Below, piece by piece: positions 5,939-7,271 of a DNA stretch of 7,271 nucleotides. This stretch comes from Candidatus Brocadiaceae bacterium. Lineage in GTDB: Bacteria; Planctomycetota; Brocadiia; SM23-32. Numbering within the stretch: the first letter of the stretch is position 1; each line of letters begins with the position of its first letter. The position numbers were made by a program, and so were the translations under genes. Under the pieces are notes generated by a model. The model made no database searches. It was given only the letters and a program-made list of their open reading frames with translations, and was not told the origin of the DNA. The stretch covers positions 1 to 7,271 of the forward strand of contig JAUWZH010000124.1 of the NCBI GenBank assembly GCA_030615435.1, read 5' to 3'.

Positions 5939-7271
5939 ATGGCGACGGACTCGAAGACGACGTTTGCCTTGTTTTTCGGCAACAGAGGGTTCTTTCCCGC
6001 GCACCTGATGGAGGAAGCCAGGAGGGAACTGCCTGCAGTGCTCGAGCGCCTGGGCTACGGCCATCTGATGATGGACGCCGCCGCCACCCGGCACGGCGCT
6101 GTGGAGACCCCCGCTGAAGGACAGAGGTACGCCGGTTTTCTGAAGGAGAACGCGAGGAAGTTCGACGGGGTCATTCTGTCGCTGCCGAACTTCGGCGACG
6201 AGACGGGCGCCGTCTCGGCCCTGAAGGATGCGGGGGTGCCCATCCTCATCCAGGCCTATCCCGACGACTACGACAAGATGGCGCCCGACCAGCGCCGCGA
6301 CGCCTTCTGCGGGAAGCTCTCAATCATGGACGTCTTCCACCAGTACGGCGTTCCCTTCACCGCGCTGAAGCCTCACACCGTGGCGCCTTCATCGGAGAGG
6401 TTCGCAGCGCAGGTGGACTACTTCGCTCGCCTCTGCCGGGTGGTGAGCGGCATGAAGGACATGGTTGTCGGGGCGGTCGGGGCGCGCACGACGGCTTTCA
6501 AGACCGTCCGTATTGACGAGGTCGCCCTCCAGCGCAACGGCATCACGGTGGAGACCTTCGACCTTTCGGACGTTTTCGCGCGGATGGGTGCCGTTGAGCC
6601 GGAGGGGGATGTCTATAAGGCCAAGGCCGAAGGGCTGAAGAACTACACGGACTGGAGCGCCGTGCCGCAGGAAGCCTTCGATAAGCTGGTGCGGCTCGGC
6701 GTCGTGCTGGACGGACTGGAGGAAGAGTGCGGGTTCGATGCCATCGCGGTGCGGTGCTGGATTGAGATGCAGCAGCAGCTCGGCATCTCGCCCTGCGTGC
6801 TGATGAGCGAGATGAACGAGCGGGGCCTGCCCGCCGCTTGCGAGGTGGACGTCGGCAACGCCGTTTGCATGCGCGCGCTCAGCCTCGCGTCGGGACAGGT
6901 TTCGGCGTGCCTGGACTGGAACAACAACTACGGCGACGAGGAAGACAAGTGCATCCTGTTCCACTGCGGTTCCGCGCCCTGCTCCATGATGAGGGGCCAG
7001 GGAAAGGTGACAGATCATCTCATCCTTATCAATACCATCGGGGAGGGCCGAGGTTACGGGTGCAACGTGGGACGCCTGGGGCCAGGGCCGATTACCTTCG
7101 GCAGCATGGCCACCGAGTCCGGCCGGCTGAAGTTCTACCTGGGCGAGGGCCGCTTCACTGAGGACCCGATGCCGAATGACTTCTTCGGCTGTGGAGGAGT
7201 GGCCGAGATACCGAACCTGCAGGACGTGCTCCTCCACATAGGCCTGGAGGGCCACCGGCATCATGCAAGCG
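5939..7271 (+). CDS. L-fucose/L-arabinose isomerase superfamily protein, 3' end beyond the window
   Basis: The frame is open from ATG 5939 to the window edge (444 codons). GGGAGG at 5925-5930 gives 8-base spacing. The N-terminus FALFFGNRGFFPAHL and the VILSLPNFGDE segment are typical of FucI-like isomerases. Expected metal ligands are E302 in ACEVDVGN, D326 in CLDWNNNYG, H342 in LFHCGSAP and a His of GHRHH (439, 441 or 442). The first two are 24 residues apart, as in FucI. It should be a cytoplasmic Mn(II)-dependent aldose-ketose isomerase, with an unknown sugar or sugar-derivative substrate. Only a short C-terminal tail should be missing after the HRHH motif. It is a distant relative of the isomerase at 3483-4985 (Asp instead of Glu as second metal ligand) rather than a recent duplicate. 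Only 2 of 16 Ile codons are ATA. Downstream genes of any operon lie outside the window. Confidence 0.92.
   Translation, partial: MATDSKTTFALFFGNRGFFPAHLMEEARRELPAVLERLGYGHLMMDAAATRHGAVETPAEGQRYAGFLKENARKFDGVILSLPNFGDETGAVSALKDAGVPILIQAYPDDYDKMAPDQRRDAFCGKLSIMDVFHQYGVPFTALKPHTVAPSSERFAAQVDYFARLCRVVSGMKDMVVGAVGARTTAFKTVRIDEVALQRNGITVETFDLSDVFARMGAVEPEGDVYKAKAEGLKNYTDWSAVPQEAFDKLVRLGVVLDGLEEECGFDAIAVRCWIEMQQQLGISPCVLMSEMNERGLPAACEVDVGNAVCMRALSLASGQVSACLDWNNNYGDEEDKCILFHCGSAPCSMMRGQGKVTDHLILINTIGEGRGYGCNVGRLGPGPITFGSMATESGRLKFYLGEGRFTEDPMPNDFFGCGGVAEIPNLQDVLLHIGLEGHRHHAS

Noticed and set aside
6389..7264. Long - strand frame of 291 codons
   Set aside because: It is the complement of the + strand isomerase, rich in His and Ala, with no recognisable domain; the + strand frame carries all the isomerase motifs.

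Overview
The window is GC-rich bacterial DNA. It holds fragments of carbohydrate or hydroxy-acid catabolism gene clusters, a transposase remnant, a tRNA gene and several decayed genes. Bacterial features are Shine-Dalgarno sequences before most starts, a consensus sigma70-type promoter, a tRNA with encoded CCA, and an ISL3-type transposase. I cannot place the organism to phylum from the sequence alone. Several related sugar-isomerase and oxidoreductase genes beside gene relics suggest an environmental bacterium with a large catabolic repertoire.

Left block (about 1-3104, all + strand): the C-terminal part of a short-chain dehydrogenase/reductase, then an M24-family (Xaa-Pro peptidase/creatinase fold) hydrolase, a zinc-dependent medium-chain alcohol/polyol dehydrogenase, and the N-terminal third of a LarA-like (DUF2088, nickel-dependent 2-hydroxyacid racemase family) gene. 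The last three overlap or nearly touch and look like one operon. Two oxidoreductases with a LarA-type racemase suggest catabolism of a sugar, polyol or hydroxy acid; the substrate is not readable from the sequence. The LarA-like gene is broken: it frameshifts just after its GTHR motif and then ends where transposase-related DNA begins.

Junction (about 3105-3482): the C-terminal end of an ISL3-family transposase on the - strand, truncated and carrying Asp where the family normally has its third catalytic acid (Glu), followed by a short stretch with a compound inverted repeat.

Right block (about 3483-7271): two members of the L-arabinose/L-fucose isomerase superfamily, one on the - strand (500 codons, complete) and one on the + strand (running off the window), point away from each other. 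Between them lie a possible PfkB sugar-kinase relic, a tRNA-Met(CAU) gene on the - strand with a textbook promoter but a mismatched anticodon stem, and a frameshifted remnant of serine O-acetyltransferase (cysE).

Ile codon use differs across the junction: ATA is the main Ile codon in the left-block dehydrogenase and rare or absent in both right-block isomerases. This fits the two blocks having different histories and being joined by an IS-associated rearrangement. I found no CRISPR array, phage module, defence system or clearly new multi-gene system. The most notable content is the mosaic of intact isomerases and dying genes.
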